A DNA stretch of 64,000 nt from Gimesia alba (lineage in GTDB: Bacteria > Planctomycetota > Planctomycetia > Planctomycetales > Planctomycetaceae): the NCBI RefSeq assembly GCF_007744675.1, contig NZ_CP036269.1, positions 1,379,501 through 1,443,500 on the forward strand, given 5' to 3'. Position numbers and translations under genes: made by a program. Of the stretch, positions 6,105 to 12,662 are shown in pieces. Below the pieces are notes generated by a model. That model had not been told where the DNA came from, searched no databases, and saw nothing but the letters and a program-made list of their open reading frames with translations. The first letter of the stretch is position 1, and each line of letters opens with the position of its first letter.

Positions 6105-6689
6105 TTAGTGATCGTAATAAGATGGCGTAGCGCTCAGTTCGATAGCGGCTTCTGGATCAGCAGACTCTGTAGCCTCGATAGCCGCTTTAGCAAGGGAGAC
6201 TATCTCACGAAGCTTCGTGAGTCGTTTGCCCCGAATGAGTGCTCCGGCCTTGGTAACCATCTCGCCCCACGGAAGAAGCTCCTCGCCCCAACGTGCGAGC
6301 AGGTATAGCTCTCTGCTACTGCTCCAGGACTCGCCGTTGCAACCGATCAGATAAGGATCTTTCTCGTCTGCGTTTTCAGGATGCCATACCACCAAGTAAT
6401 CAAATAGGTCTTTTGCATGTGCTGCAACCTGAAGTATTCGGAGCGGGATAGCCTGATCGCTGTACTCATTCAGCTTTGTTTCCTTCGGGCAAACTGCCTG
6501 GATAACAACCCCTTGCTCTTTAGTAACTTTGGGATAAGGAACACGCTTCACCTCGCCGTCTTCAGTCTGTCTTGTCAGCTCGCGCTGACCCTCTAGATCG
6601 AGCGATTCAATTAGCTCAAGAGCTTCGGCCTCGCATTCGACTGTTCCCTGTTCGTCTACTTCTGGTGTTTCATAAGTCTCAACTAACAT
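6105..6689 (-). CDS. Hypothetical phage protein
   Basis: 194 aa, acidic N-terminus (EVDEQGTVECEAEALELIES). The middle (LFDYLVVWHPENADEKDPYL; SSSRELYLLARWGEELLPWG) is mixed alpha/beta and rich in Trp and Tyr; the C-terminus is helical and Ala-rich. No membrane segment or catalytic motif recognised. Begins 42 bp left of the terminator at 6732-6757, so it probably has its own promoter there, though I see no convincing box. Confidence 0.55.
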   Translation of the reverse strand: MLVETYETPEVDEQGTVECEAEALELIESLDLEGQRELTRQTEDGEVKRVPYPKVTKEQGVVIQAVCPKETKLNEYSDQAIPLRILQVAAHAKDLFDYLVVWHPENADEKDPYLIGCNGESWSSSRELYLLARWGEELLPWGEMVTKAGALIRGKRLTKLREIVSLAKAAIEATESADPEAAIELSATPSYYDH

Positions 6690-6731
6690 GGTCTTCTCCC
6701 TTGCTATGAAATCTGAATGTTTTTTTAAAAA

Positions 6732-6757
6732 CTCCCCGCCGCCTGCTTGGCGGGGAG
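6732..6757 (-). terminator. Rho-independent terminator after the 94-aa gene
   Basis: CTCCCCGCC (6732-6740) and GGCGGGGAG (6749-6757) form a 9-bp GC stem with an 8-base loop. Read on the minus strand it is followed by TTTTT. It separates the gene at 6798-7082 from the operon to its left. Confidence 0.85.
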
Positions 6758-6797
6758 CGGTGTGGGCCTCCGTTGCCCGGACGATCCCGTCAAGGGA

Positions 6798-7082
6798 CTA
6801 GCTGTAAGCTGCCGCCGTGTCGATCTCCTTGACACAGCACTCTTCGACTCGCTCGATATAGCGAGTCATGATTTCGCTTGTGATTTCCCGCTCCTGCTCA
6901 GGAGTGATGTTAATTACGTTTTCACGTTCTGAATCAAGACACTCAAGGAAAGTCAGTTCGATGTCCTCAACGTAAACCCGACTGTCGTCGGTGTAATGAA
7001 AGAAACCGACTTCGAAGATGTACTCACGTTCGGATTCTTCGCATTCGAAAGTAAACTCGGTTGTTTTGAATTCGCGTCTCAT
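6798..7082 (-). CDS. Small acidic phage protein
   Basis: 94 aa, strongly acidic (EFTFECEESEREYIFEVGFF; ERENVINITPEQEREITSEI). It is the first gene after a pair of near-identical promoter/operator sequences (7141-7193) and is followed by a terminator, so it is probably transcribed alone and early. Small acidic early phage proteins are often host-takeover or DNA-mimic proteins; here that is only a suggestion. Confidence 0.6.
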   Translation of the reverse strand: MRREFKTTEFTFECEESEREYIFEVGFFHYTDDSRVYVEDIELTFLECLDSERENVINITPEQEREITSEIMTRYIERVEECCVKEIDTAAAYS

Positions 7083-7140
7083 GGTCTCACCTCTTTCGTT
7101 TGGAATTACTCGAGTCGTTTGGTTAACTCTTATGTCCTTA

Positions 7141-7193
7141 TTATAACTATCGGCATAAACGATGCAAGGGCATTATATAACTTTCGGCATAAA
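7141..7193 (-). promoter_or_regulatory. Tandem promoter/operator pair, copies 2 and 3
   Basis: Two copies lie in the same orientation about 33 bp apart: TTTATGCCGATAGTTATAA (minus strand, 7141-7159) and TTTATGCCGAAAGTTATA (7176-7193). Each contains a -10 box (TATAAT). For copy 2 a TTGCAT sits 16 bp upstream as a possible -35. The same sequence occurs at 18101-18119 and, diverged, at 1172-1190. The conserved bases outside the -10 box suggest an operator overlapping the promoter spacer. They drive leftward towards 7082. Confidence 0.7.
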
Positions 7194-7270
7194 AAATAAA
7201 AATAATCTGAATTGAGGTGCCGCCGGGCGGGGCAGGGCGAAAAGCACTGGTTTCCGTGCGATTTTACAGG

Positions 7271-7518
7271 GATTAACGCCGCTTCGAGTTGTTGTTAATC
7301 TGTGTGTGATCGACGAGAAATTAACCGCCGTTATAGTTGATGGTATTTTCTGGCCGACCAGCGAGAAAATAAGGACGGGTTCGAGTGGCTGCTAATTACT
7401 GTGCGATCGATCAGAAAATAACCAGGGTTCGATCGTCCGTTAATTTGTGTCGCATCGATCCGGGATTAAGACCAACAATGTTGGCTCTTACTCTCTGTGC
7501 GATGAGCGAGAAGTTAAA
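7271..7518 (+). repeat. Degenerate ~48-bp tandem array 1 (five units)
   Basis: Five consecutive units of 48, 48, 49, 49 and 47 bp start at 7271, 7319, 7367, 7416 and 7465, followed by a partial sixth. Each has a conserved start of type AATTAAC, a variable ~18-bp segment often containing TTCGA, a conserved TTAATnTGTGT block and a moderately conserved GATCGACGAGA end. The start and the TTAAT block are reverse complements. The array lies in a gene-free stretch (7194-7604) between a promoter pair and a hairpin with T-runs on both sides. Unit lengths are not multiples of three, so it is not one open frame. No cas gene is near. Confidence 0.85.
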
Positions 7519-7520
7519 AA

Positions 7521-7546
7521 CCCCTCTATATAGGGAGTTTTTTCAC
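7521..7546. terminator. Bidirectional hairpin terminator beside array 1
   Basis: A short stem (CCCT...AGGG) around ctatat is followed by AGTTTTTT on the plus strand and by GGGGTTTTT on the minus strand. It could end transcripts of the genes at 7605-11412 read leftward, and also a plus-strand transcript of array 1. The stem is only 4-5 bp. Confidence 0.5.
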
Positions 7547-7604
7547 GCATGCACCTCATCGCGCGGGGATATTTGTCGGAAACGCCCCGCGTAAGGGAAA
7601 TCAC

Positions 7605-7895
7605 CTAGGAGTTGCGGTTCTCCAACCACCATATCACGAACCACTCGGTCAGTTTGGGTAGCAGCCACCACAGCAGAGCGATCCAGGTAAGCCCCATGCG
7701 ATCACGTACGTCGTCGAGGACGATCTGCCTCAACTCAACTGGGTCATCAACGTCGCTGTGCTCCTGAGCGATCGAGAGGGCATGCACAAAGACCTCACGC
7801 CGATCAGCGAGGAACCATCGCGACTTAAACCGCTGTTTCGCGGCCTTGTGCAGTCCAACCCATTGACTGTGCTTCTGCTGTGCGGAGTAGGGCAT
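7605..7895 (-). CDS. Small membrane-associated phage protein
   Basis: 96 aa. The N-terminal two thirds are soluble and charged (LHKAAKQRFKSRWFLADRRE); near the end lies one hydrophobic, Trp-rich segment (LTWIALLWWLLPKLTEWFVI) that would insert in a membrane. Start overlaps the upstream stop (TGATG). It is the last gene of the lysis-like block and may take part in it, but no family is recognised. Confidence 0.6.
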   Translation of the reverse strand: MPYSAQQKHSQWVGLHKAAKQRFKSRWFLADRREVFVHALSIAQEHSDVDDPVELRQIVLDDVRDRMGLTWIALLWWLLPKLTEWFVIWWLENRNS

Positions 7896-8194
7896 CAGGC
7901 GTAATTCTCCAATTCCTCGTAAGTGAAAGACATATCAGGAAACAGGGCGAGGTCGATATTGATACCAGTATCGTCCAGCTCGATAGCGTTGACCTCTGGC
8001 ACAACCTTGAAGATCTTTCGGATCTCAACAGTTGGCTTTGGTGCTGCAAATTCGATACGCAACTTCCCTGCGTTGGATGTCATGACAAATTGGAGTCGCT
8101 TGCCGGAATGGCACTTGACCGTCGCGACGTCACTGACACTCACTCCGCCGCTTTCGATCAGCTTTTGCAGGCCGTCGATGATGCGTTTTCTCAT
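7895..8194 (-). CDS. Hypothetical phage protein
   Basis: 99 aa from the ATG at 8194 that overlaps the thioredoxin-like stop (ATGA); a longer frame exists but is inside the upstream gene. It has a helical start (RKRIIDGLQKLIESGGVSVS), then a beta-rich, acidic remainder (IDLALFPDMSFTYEELENYA). Unknown function; tight overlaps on both sides imply co-translation with its neighbours. Confidence 0.55.
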   Translation of the reverse strand: MRKRIIDGLQKLIESGGVSVSDVATVKCHSGKRLQFVMTSNAGKLRIEFAAPKPTVEIRKIFKVVPEVNAIELDDTGINIDLALFPDMSFTYEELENYA

Positions 8195-9027
8195 CGGCAC
8201 CGCCCGCCGCGACACCCGCGCGAAATGATCCGACCTCGCCGCGTCACCATCGCTGGCCGCTGTGGCGGTGACTGCCACGCCGTTTCTGAAACGTCCTCAA
8301 TCGGATCTGCTTCAGGAGCCGGTGGATAACTACTGCGCGGCAACGGCTGGTTGTTATAAAAAAACTCGGCGGTTTCTATAGCGTTTAGGTTATTACCTGT
8401 ATGTCGTGCTACTTCCTGACCTGCCGAGTTTATCATGATAAACACCGGGATCGGACCAACGCCGTACTGGCGAACCAGACTCTGACTCACGTCATAATTG
8501 ATTGTCTGAATGTGATCGTCACGAGACGGGCCGACAGTCCAGCCCTGAGCGTTTAAAGCGGCGACGTTGTTCTGCTTCCACAGTTGGCAAGGCCCGCACC
8601 AGGTTGCCGTAAACATCAACATTCGATTCCCGACAGGTGGACCAACCTTGGCCTCTTCGGTCCGCTGGCACTTACAGTTTTCCCCGCACGAACACGGCAC
8701 CATTGCCAGGCCGTCTCCAGAACGCACCTGCTTCGTGCCTCTGCATTCGTCGCAGGTTGTTTGCACCTTTGGGTTGCTCGCCGGTTGAGGCTCGTAGAAC
8801 GCGATCTGGGATGCGACCTCTGCTTTGATGGTGGTTTTGTCCGGCTCGTAGCCTGAGGCGTTCTGATCGCAACCACAGAGCGTAATAACAAGCATAACCA
8901 AGGTGATCGCGATTAAAGCGTAACGTTGCAGTCTCAAGTTGATGTTGTCACTGATTAGCCCGGTAAACCTTGACTCCAAAAAACCGAGATAGCGAGTCAT
9001 ATCAGCCAATTCTGTTTCACACTTCAT
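8191..9027 (-). CDS. Membrane-anchored thioredoxin-like protein with a Cys-rich linker
   Basis: 278 aa from the ATG at 9027, four bases after the upstream stop; the longer frame to 9276 lies inside the peptidase gene. Residues ~35-52 form one membrane segment (YALIAITLVMLVITLCGC). Next comes a Cys-rich stretch (TTCDECRG; CSCGENCKCQ) that looks like a zinc-binding or DnaJ-type knuckle. A thioredoxin fold follows, with the active-site motif MLMFTATWCGPCQLW and a cis-Pro-like region VGPIPVFIMI. The C-terminus is Arg/Gly-rich. It probably acts in the envelope on disulfides, perhaps on the Cys-dependent peptidase encoded just upstream. Confidence 0.75.
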   Translation of the reverse strand: MKCETELADMTRYLGFLESRFTGLISDNINLRLQRYALIAITLVMLVITLCGCDQNASGYEPDKTTIKAEVASQIAFYEPQPASNPKVQTTCDECRGTKQVRSGDGLAMVPCSCGENCKCQRTEEAKVGPPVGNRMLMFTATWCGPCQLWKQNNVAALNAQGWTVGPSRDDHIQTINYDVSQSLVRQYGVGPIPVFIMINSAGQEVARHTGNNLNAIETAEFFYNNQPLPRSSYPPAPEADPIEDVSETAWQSPPQRPAMVTRRGRIISRGCRGGRCR

Positions 9028-9028
9028 T

Positions 9029-10027
9029 TCATGCTCCGATGGTAAAGCGGTTAAATATTTTCTTGAAATCAGTCCGGTCCCGTCGCCAGTTCGCATAATC
9101 ACCAATTGCCCAGCAGTCACCCGACCGGCAGATCCAGTCCACGTCTCGTGCCGGAATCCACCATGTAAAGCCAGCGATATTGTCAGGCATTGATGCGGGA
9201 TACTTCGGTCCGCTGGCAACGTTCGGCCCCCAGCTTTGGGCACAGAGAGCACCTGGTTTATCAAACCTGACGCCAATCAGACACATCTGGTGCGACCACG
9301 AGCCAGAGCGACTGCAGAAGCCGTTGCGGTCTCTCCGCATTGAACAGCCGTAATCCGATGCAATGGTGACCGGGCATTTTGAAATGGCGATCGCTGCCGC
9401 CACATCATCGAAGCTGTTAACCTTGGAGATCAGCTTGACCGGGTTCCCTTTGGCCACCTGGTCGAGCTTCCCGCCATCGTTTCGACCGCCGCAGCCCCAG
9501 TTGCCCCACTCTTTTTCCTTACTGCCTGAGTATTGGGAGAGGTCATGTTCTGAGATTCCAGTTTCCTGGCTGTAATCTTTGCGATAAACAACGCCCCATT
9601 CTTTCATGAACTGAGCAGCAGCCGCACCATAGGCACCGTCTGAGTAACCACCACGACGCCCGCCATTGGTTTCAACTCGACAACCACCATAAATCGCTTC
9701 AGTTGCCGCCTCTGCGTATCGTTTCTTTGATCGTGACTTATACGCCATCTTTGCAGTGATAAGCGTGGCAGCCAATTCAGCCCCCCATGCAACGCACGAA
9801 CCGATTGCCTGTGCGCCGCGTCGGTAACTTGGGTCAGCCCAGAGTAACGGCTCGTAAAGCAATGTCTCTTCCATATCCGCTGCAAACTGACCACGAAGGT
9901 TGTACGTTGCGTTTGTGAAGTCTGGGAAGGGGTTGCTTGGATCATTGAGAATAGACGTCACGCCTGCTGGGTTGGGTTTCCATCCGCACAGATCTGCGAT
10001 ATCAACGCCATTAACCTGCTGAATCAT
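9029..10027 (-). CDS. Papain-like cysteine peptidase (possible endolysin or processing enzyme)
   Basis: 332 aa. A papain-type triad can be read in order: Cys78 in AIGSCVAWGAE, a His near residue 245 in GSWSHQMCLIGV, and the Asn of AQSWGPN. Trp follows the catalytic Cys closely, as in papain-fold enzymes. There is no signal peptide. Its start overlaps the lipoprotein gene (4 bp), and small membrane proteins lie just upstream, a layout typical of lysis cassettes. It may therefore cut the cell-wall peptide or host envelope proteins; an internal virion protease is an alternative. Confidence 0.7.
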   Translation of the reverse strand: MIQQVNGVDIADLCGWKPNPAGVTSILNDPSNPFPDFTNATYNLRGQFAADMEETLLYEPLLWADPSYRRGAQAIGSCVAWGAELAATLITAKMAYKSRSKKRYAEAATEAIYGGCRVETNGGRRGGYSDGAYGAAAAQFMKEWGVVYRKDYSQETGISEHDLSQYSGSKEKEWGNWGCGGRNDGGKLDQVAKGNPVKLISKVNSFDDVAAAIAISKCPVTIASDYGCSMRRDRNGFCSRSGSWSHQMCLIGVRFDKPGALCAQSWGPNVASGPKYPASMPDNIAGFTWWIPARDVDWICRSGDCWAIGDYANWRRDRTDFKKIFNRFTIGA

Positions 10028-10491
10028 TTCCCACCCCGCAAAGCCTGGGCCATCGCCTGAAACATCTGCACGACTCGCCTGCGTTGACCACTGGAGAGGT
10101 CGACTGCCTCGTTATCCGGTTCCAGTTCTTTACTGAGAGCATTGCTGATTGTGTCAGCGAATGGACCTAAAGCTGGATCGCCGCCGAGCAGATCAAACGA
10201 CATACATTCCGCAAAGACCAGCCCTACATCAGTTGAACTGATGATGTTCGGCTCGTCCTGTTTGCCATCGAACTCAACACGATCGGCGAACGCATTGCAA
10301 ACCGCAGCCACATCGGCGGCGAGCTGTGGCTTGCCGGTGAATTGAGAGGGCAGGGTAGAACCAAACCCCCAGTCATCGGTGACTGAGGGTTGTGGAACGT
10401 CCGGCGAAGGCATTGGCCCGCTTGGATTGCTCGGCCCGACGTAACAGCCGGGAAGCAATAACACAGCTATCAGCAGTAGTTTACGTGTCAT
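10024..10491 (-). CDS. Phage lipoprotein
   Basis: 155 aa. N-terminus MTRKLLLIAVLLLPGC is a lipoprotein signal with lipobox LPGC (Cys16), followed by a Pro/Ser-rich linker (NPSGPMPSPDVPQPS) and a globular acidic domain ending in helices (RRRVVQMFQAMAQALRGGK). It overlaps the genes on both sides. In lysis cassettes a small lipoprotein can be the outer-membrane spanin subunit; this one is larger than typical o-spanins, so the role is uncertain. Confidence 0.65.
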   Translation of the reverse strand: MTRKLLLIAVLLLPGCYVGPSNPSGPMPSPDVPQPSVTDDWGFGSTLPSQFTGKPQLAADVAAVCNAFADRVEFDGKQDEPNIISSTDVGLVFAECMSFDLLGGDPALGPFADTISNALSKELEPDNEAVDLSSGQRRRVVQMFQAMAQALRGGK

Positions 10492-10816
10492 CTCCGTAAA
10501 GCCTTTTTAAGATGCGATTGTGAATGACTTCCAAGGCTTCTTCAGCTTCGTCACACCCTTTGCAGGTCGACGCCAGATGTTTGATGGACTTTACATCTTG
10601 ATCGTAAGTGCTGGGATCAGTACCGGCTCCTTTAAAGTACATGCCTGCTCCGCTGAAACCGAGACCACCGAGCAGACTAACAATGCCTTGGATGAGCACA
10701 CTCAGGTTCGAGGTGTCCATATTCAAAGCATCAGAGAGAGTGAATCCGCCGTTGCCGATCAGAAAAAAACCGACGATGGCGGCGATGATTGGTAGCCAGC
10801 TTTTAAACGTTTGCAT
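10481..10816 (-). CDS. Small membrane protein, holin candidate
   Basis: 111 aa. Two hydrophobic segments: residues ~6-22 (SWLPIIAAIVGFFLIGNG) and ~40-60 (LIQGIVSLLGGLGFSGAGMY), then a charged cytoplasmic tail with CKGC. Size, topology and position beside another two-TM protein and a peptidase suggest a holin or regulator of lysis. Confidence 0.55.
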   Translation of the reverse strand: MQTFKSWLPIIAAIVGFFLIGNGGFTLSDALNMDTSNLSVLIQGIVSLLGGLGFSGAGMYFKGAGTDPSTYDQDVKSIKHLASTCKGCDEAEEALEVIHNRILKRLYGDDT

Positions 10817-11033
10817 TGTTATCCTTTTTCCAACGTCTCAGAGCATCGATCGCATAGCCGGCGGCCAGCCCTACGAAAGACGCGAGCATTTGATTTTCAA
10901 TGTGCAACGCCTGGACCTGTTCCAGAACTGCAATCCCGCCAACAGCAGCGCCATAGATTGCAATGTTCGTAATCCATTCCACTGTGTCAGATTTCAACCA
11001 CTCCCACTTGCCACTGACTTTCTTCTCAGGCAT
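10803..11033 (-). CDS. Small membrane protein, holin candidate
   Basis: 76 aa. Two hydrophobic segments around residues 20-37 (ITNIAIYGAAVGGIAVLEQV) and 46-66 (NQMLASFVGLAAGYAIDALR), flanked by Lys/Arg-rich ends (MPEKKVSGKW; RRWKKD). This resembles class II holins. It overlaps the next gene by 14 bp. Confidence 0.55.
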   Translation of the reverse strand: MPEKKVSGKWEWLKSDTVEWITNIAIYGAAVGGIAVLEQVQALHIENQMLASFVGLAAGYAIDALRRWKKDNNANV

Positions 11034-11067
11034 TTCTCGTTCCTCTTTTTAATCCGGTCTGGGATTT

Positions 11068-11412
11068 TTATTCCGTCTTACCGAAGATCCGACTCTCGAT
11101 CCTCGCCTCAATCTGGTTGATCTGCCGCTGCTGACTGTCGTAAAGCCGTAGCATCAGCTCCTTCTGGGAAAGCATCAGCTCTTTTTGTGAGTCGAGCTTG
11201 TTGCCAATCTGAATCAACTGCTGGCTTTGCACGGTGTCATTCTGCACCTGATCGTTAATCTTGCTCGTGATAAAGGCAGTCGCCCCAACACCTCCAAGAA
11301 CAATCGGGATGATCACTGAGACGATCACCCACTTTGGGATATAGAGCCCGCGTGCAGGAATAACCTCTTCGACTGCATTCTCGACCGTTTCGGTCAACTG
11401 GTCCGTCATCAA
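11068..11412 (-). CDS. Membrane-anchored coiled-coil protein (spanin-like candidate)
   Basis: 114 aa. One membrane segment at ~residues 27-50 (WVIVSVIIPIVLGGVGATAF), then a Gln-rich coiled coil to the end, with a short internal repeat (SQKELML twice in a row). This N-in anchor plus periplasmic coiled coil is the plan of inner-membrane spanins. It is the first gene of the lysis-like block. No sequence family recognised. Confidence 0.55.
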   Translation of the reverse strand: MMTDQLTETVENAVEEVIPARGLYIPKWVIVSVIIPIVLGGVGATAFITSKINDQVQNDTVQSQQLIQIGNKLDSQKELMLSQKELMLRLYDSQQRQINQIEARIESRIFGKTE

Positions 11413-11512
11413 AGAACCTGTGTAGTTATTTAGCTTCTACACCGTGACGGCCATCGCGGCGATTGATCCCCTTCGTCACAGGGGTTGAGTTGGTTAATGT
11501 AAAATTATTACG

Positions 11513-11827
11513 CTATCCAGACTGACTGTCAAGCTTTCTTAGCAACGCTTTCACCTCATCAACACTGGTAACGACGCAACTGACGCCTCCCGCCCTCTGT
11601 ATCTTCTCTATTGTTGCGGTTTGCAAATCGGTTGGTTTACCGCCGGGCTTCTTGACTTCGACCCAGAGCGACTGTCCGCGATAGGTGATATGCCAGTCGG
11701 GGAGACCGGCTTGCTGAAACTTACCGCCGGCGATTTTGACCGACCAGATAGGCAGCCCTGCACGCTGTAGGGTTGTGAGGTAATCCTTAATCGCCTTGGT
11801 GACGCGACCTTCGGGTGTTAATCCCAT
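11513..11827 (-). CDS. VRR-NUC domain nuclease
   Basis: 104 aa from the ATG at 11827, nine bases after GGAG. A PD-(D/E)xK-type core is visible: AGLPDWHITYRGQSLWVEVK, where Asp precedes a strand with the E-x-K pair (VEVK), then KPTDLQTATIEKIQRAGG and CVVTSVDEVKALL. VRR-NUC proteins are small structure-specific nucleases frequent in phage replication modules. Its ribosome binding site lies within the last bases of array 2, which sits directly upstream. Confidence 0.88.
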   Translation of the reverse strand: MGLTPEGRVTKAIKDYLTTLQRAGLPIWSVKIAGGKFQQAGLPDWHITYRGQSLWVEVKKPGGKPTDLQTATIEKIQRAGGVSCVVTSVDEVKALLRKLDSQSG

Positions 11828-11828
11828 T

Positions 11829-12133
11829 GAGAAATTCTCCAATTAGCGCGGGTTATATCGCCTGTTAATTTCTCGTCGATCACACAGAAGTTACTGCCGC
11901 TTCGAGTGGCGACTAATTTCTGTGTGACATCATATAAATTAGCGGAGCCTCGAAGTCTGACTAATTTCTGCCTGATTGGCAACAAATTAACGACACCTGT
12001 ATCGACTCTTAATTTCTCACTGATCTGACAGAAATTACTGCGCGCAACAGTCACTCTTAATTTCTGTCCGCGATGTCTCTGATTAGTGACATCTATACCG
12101 TGCCTTAATCTCTCGCTGGCCGCACAGAAATTA
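11829..12133 (-). repeat. Degenerate 48-bp tandem array 2 (six units)
   Basis: On the plus strand, units begin at 11841, 11888, 11936, 11984, 12032 and 12080 (47, then five of 48 bp) with partial units at both ends. Each starts AAATTA, then 18 variable bases, then CTTAATTTCT, then ~14 partly variable bases ending ACAG. AAATTA and TAATTT are reverse complements. The consensus matches array 1 in the opposite orientation, and 23 bp are identical between the arrays (7303-7325 and the complement of 11864-11886). The minus strand stays open across it (a 16-residue peptide period), but array 1 is not open. It starts at the stop codon of the gene at 12131 and ends at the start of the VRR-NUC gene. 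Confidence 0.88.
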
Positions 12134-12409
12134 GTTGTTACTAAATTCGCAGTCCGAATTTTCATCAAAGAACAGGTTGGACTTGCAATAACAGCAGCAC
12201 TTCGGCAGAAATTCATCACTGCCGTACTGCACGAAAAACAGGTTGCCGCACCCTTCACACATGATCGGCTCCACCTTCGCTGTTTCAAAAGTGTTCTCCG
12301 AGACGCTGTTGCGTTTCAGTGTTCTTGCTTCGATCACAGTTAGCCAAGCGAGCCTCGCGATCAGCAGTCCAGCTGCGGTGATAACTGCTACGTCCCGATA
12401 AAACTCCAT
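12131..12409 (-). CDS. Small membrane protein with a zinc-ribbon-like end
   Basis: 92 aa from the ATG at 12409 behind AGAGGGG. N-terminal membrane segment (VAVITAAGLLIARLAWLTVI), then a soluble part with two Cys pairs (IMCEGCGNLFF; PKCCCYCKSN) that can bind zinc. Its last codons and stop abut array 2. Function unknown. Confidence 0.6.
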   Translation of the reverse strand: MEFYRDVAVITAAGLLIARLAWLTVIEARTLKRNSVSENTFETAKVEPIMCEGCGNLFFVQYGSDEFLPKCCCYCKSNLFFDENSDCEFSNN

Positions 12410-12425
12410 ATCGCACCCCTCTTGT

Positions 12426-12590
12426 TTAATCCGAGGGGTGCTTGTCCCCCTCTCGTTTCTCAAGCTCTTTTTGAATTTCCCCCTTCACCTCTTCGCGAGT
12501 GGCACTGCGGGCCATTGACGCAATGATATAGCCGCAGATCACTGCGAGGGTGAAACGACCAACTGAGCTTTCTGTAAACCATTCAAACAT
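12426..12590 (-). CDS. 54-aa membrane microprotein
   Basis: Starts at ATG 12590 with AAGGAACAGG upstream and stops at 12426, 17 bp before the next gene. The product begins MFEWFTESSV, has one membrane segment (GRFTLAVICGYIIASMA) and a charged helical tail (REEVKGEIQKELEKREGDK). Good ribosome binding site, composition and spacing argue that it is real. Function unknown. Confidence 0.6.
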   Translation of the reverse strand: MFEWFTESSVGRFTLAVICGYIIASMARSATREEVKGEIQKELEKREGDKHPSD

Positions 12591-12662
12591 AACCCTGTTC
12601 CTTAAATAAAATCGTGAACAAGGGTACTATGTATTAATTCAGTAGTAAAAGTCAACCGCAGG

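Noticed and set aside
8191-9027. Lipoprotein call for the thioredoxin-like protein (LCGC)
   Set aside because: The Cys lies after about 50 residues and a charged N-terminus, so a membrane anchor is more likely than a lipoprotein signal.
7271-12133. CRISPR or TIGR-type guide array
   Set aside because: Repeats are split into short complementary blocks, units are degenerate and there are only five or six; no cas or Tas (Nop-domain) gene is visible. Listed as unknown arrays instead.
11818-12288. 156-aa open frame on the minus strand through array 2
   Set aside because: The repeat peptide follows the DNA symmetry, the sister array is not open, and the frame overlaps the neighbouring genes. Treated as a by-product.
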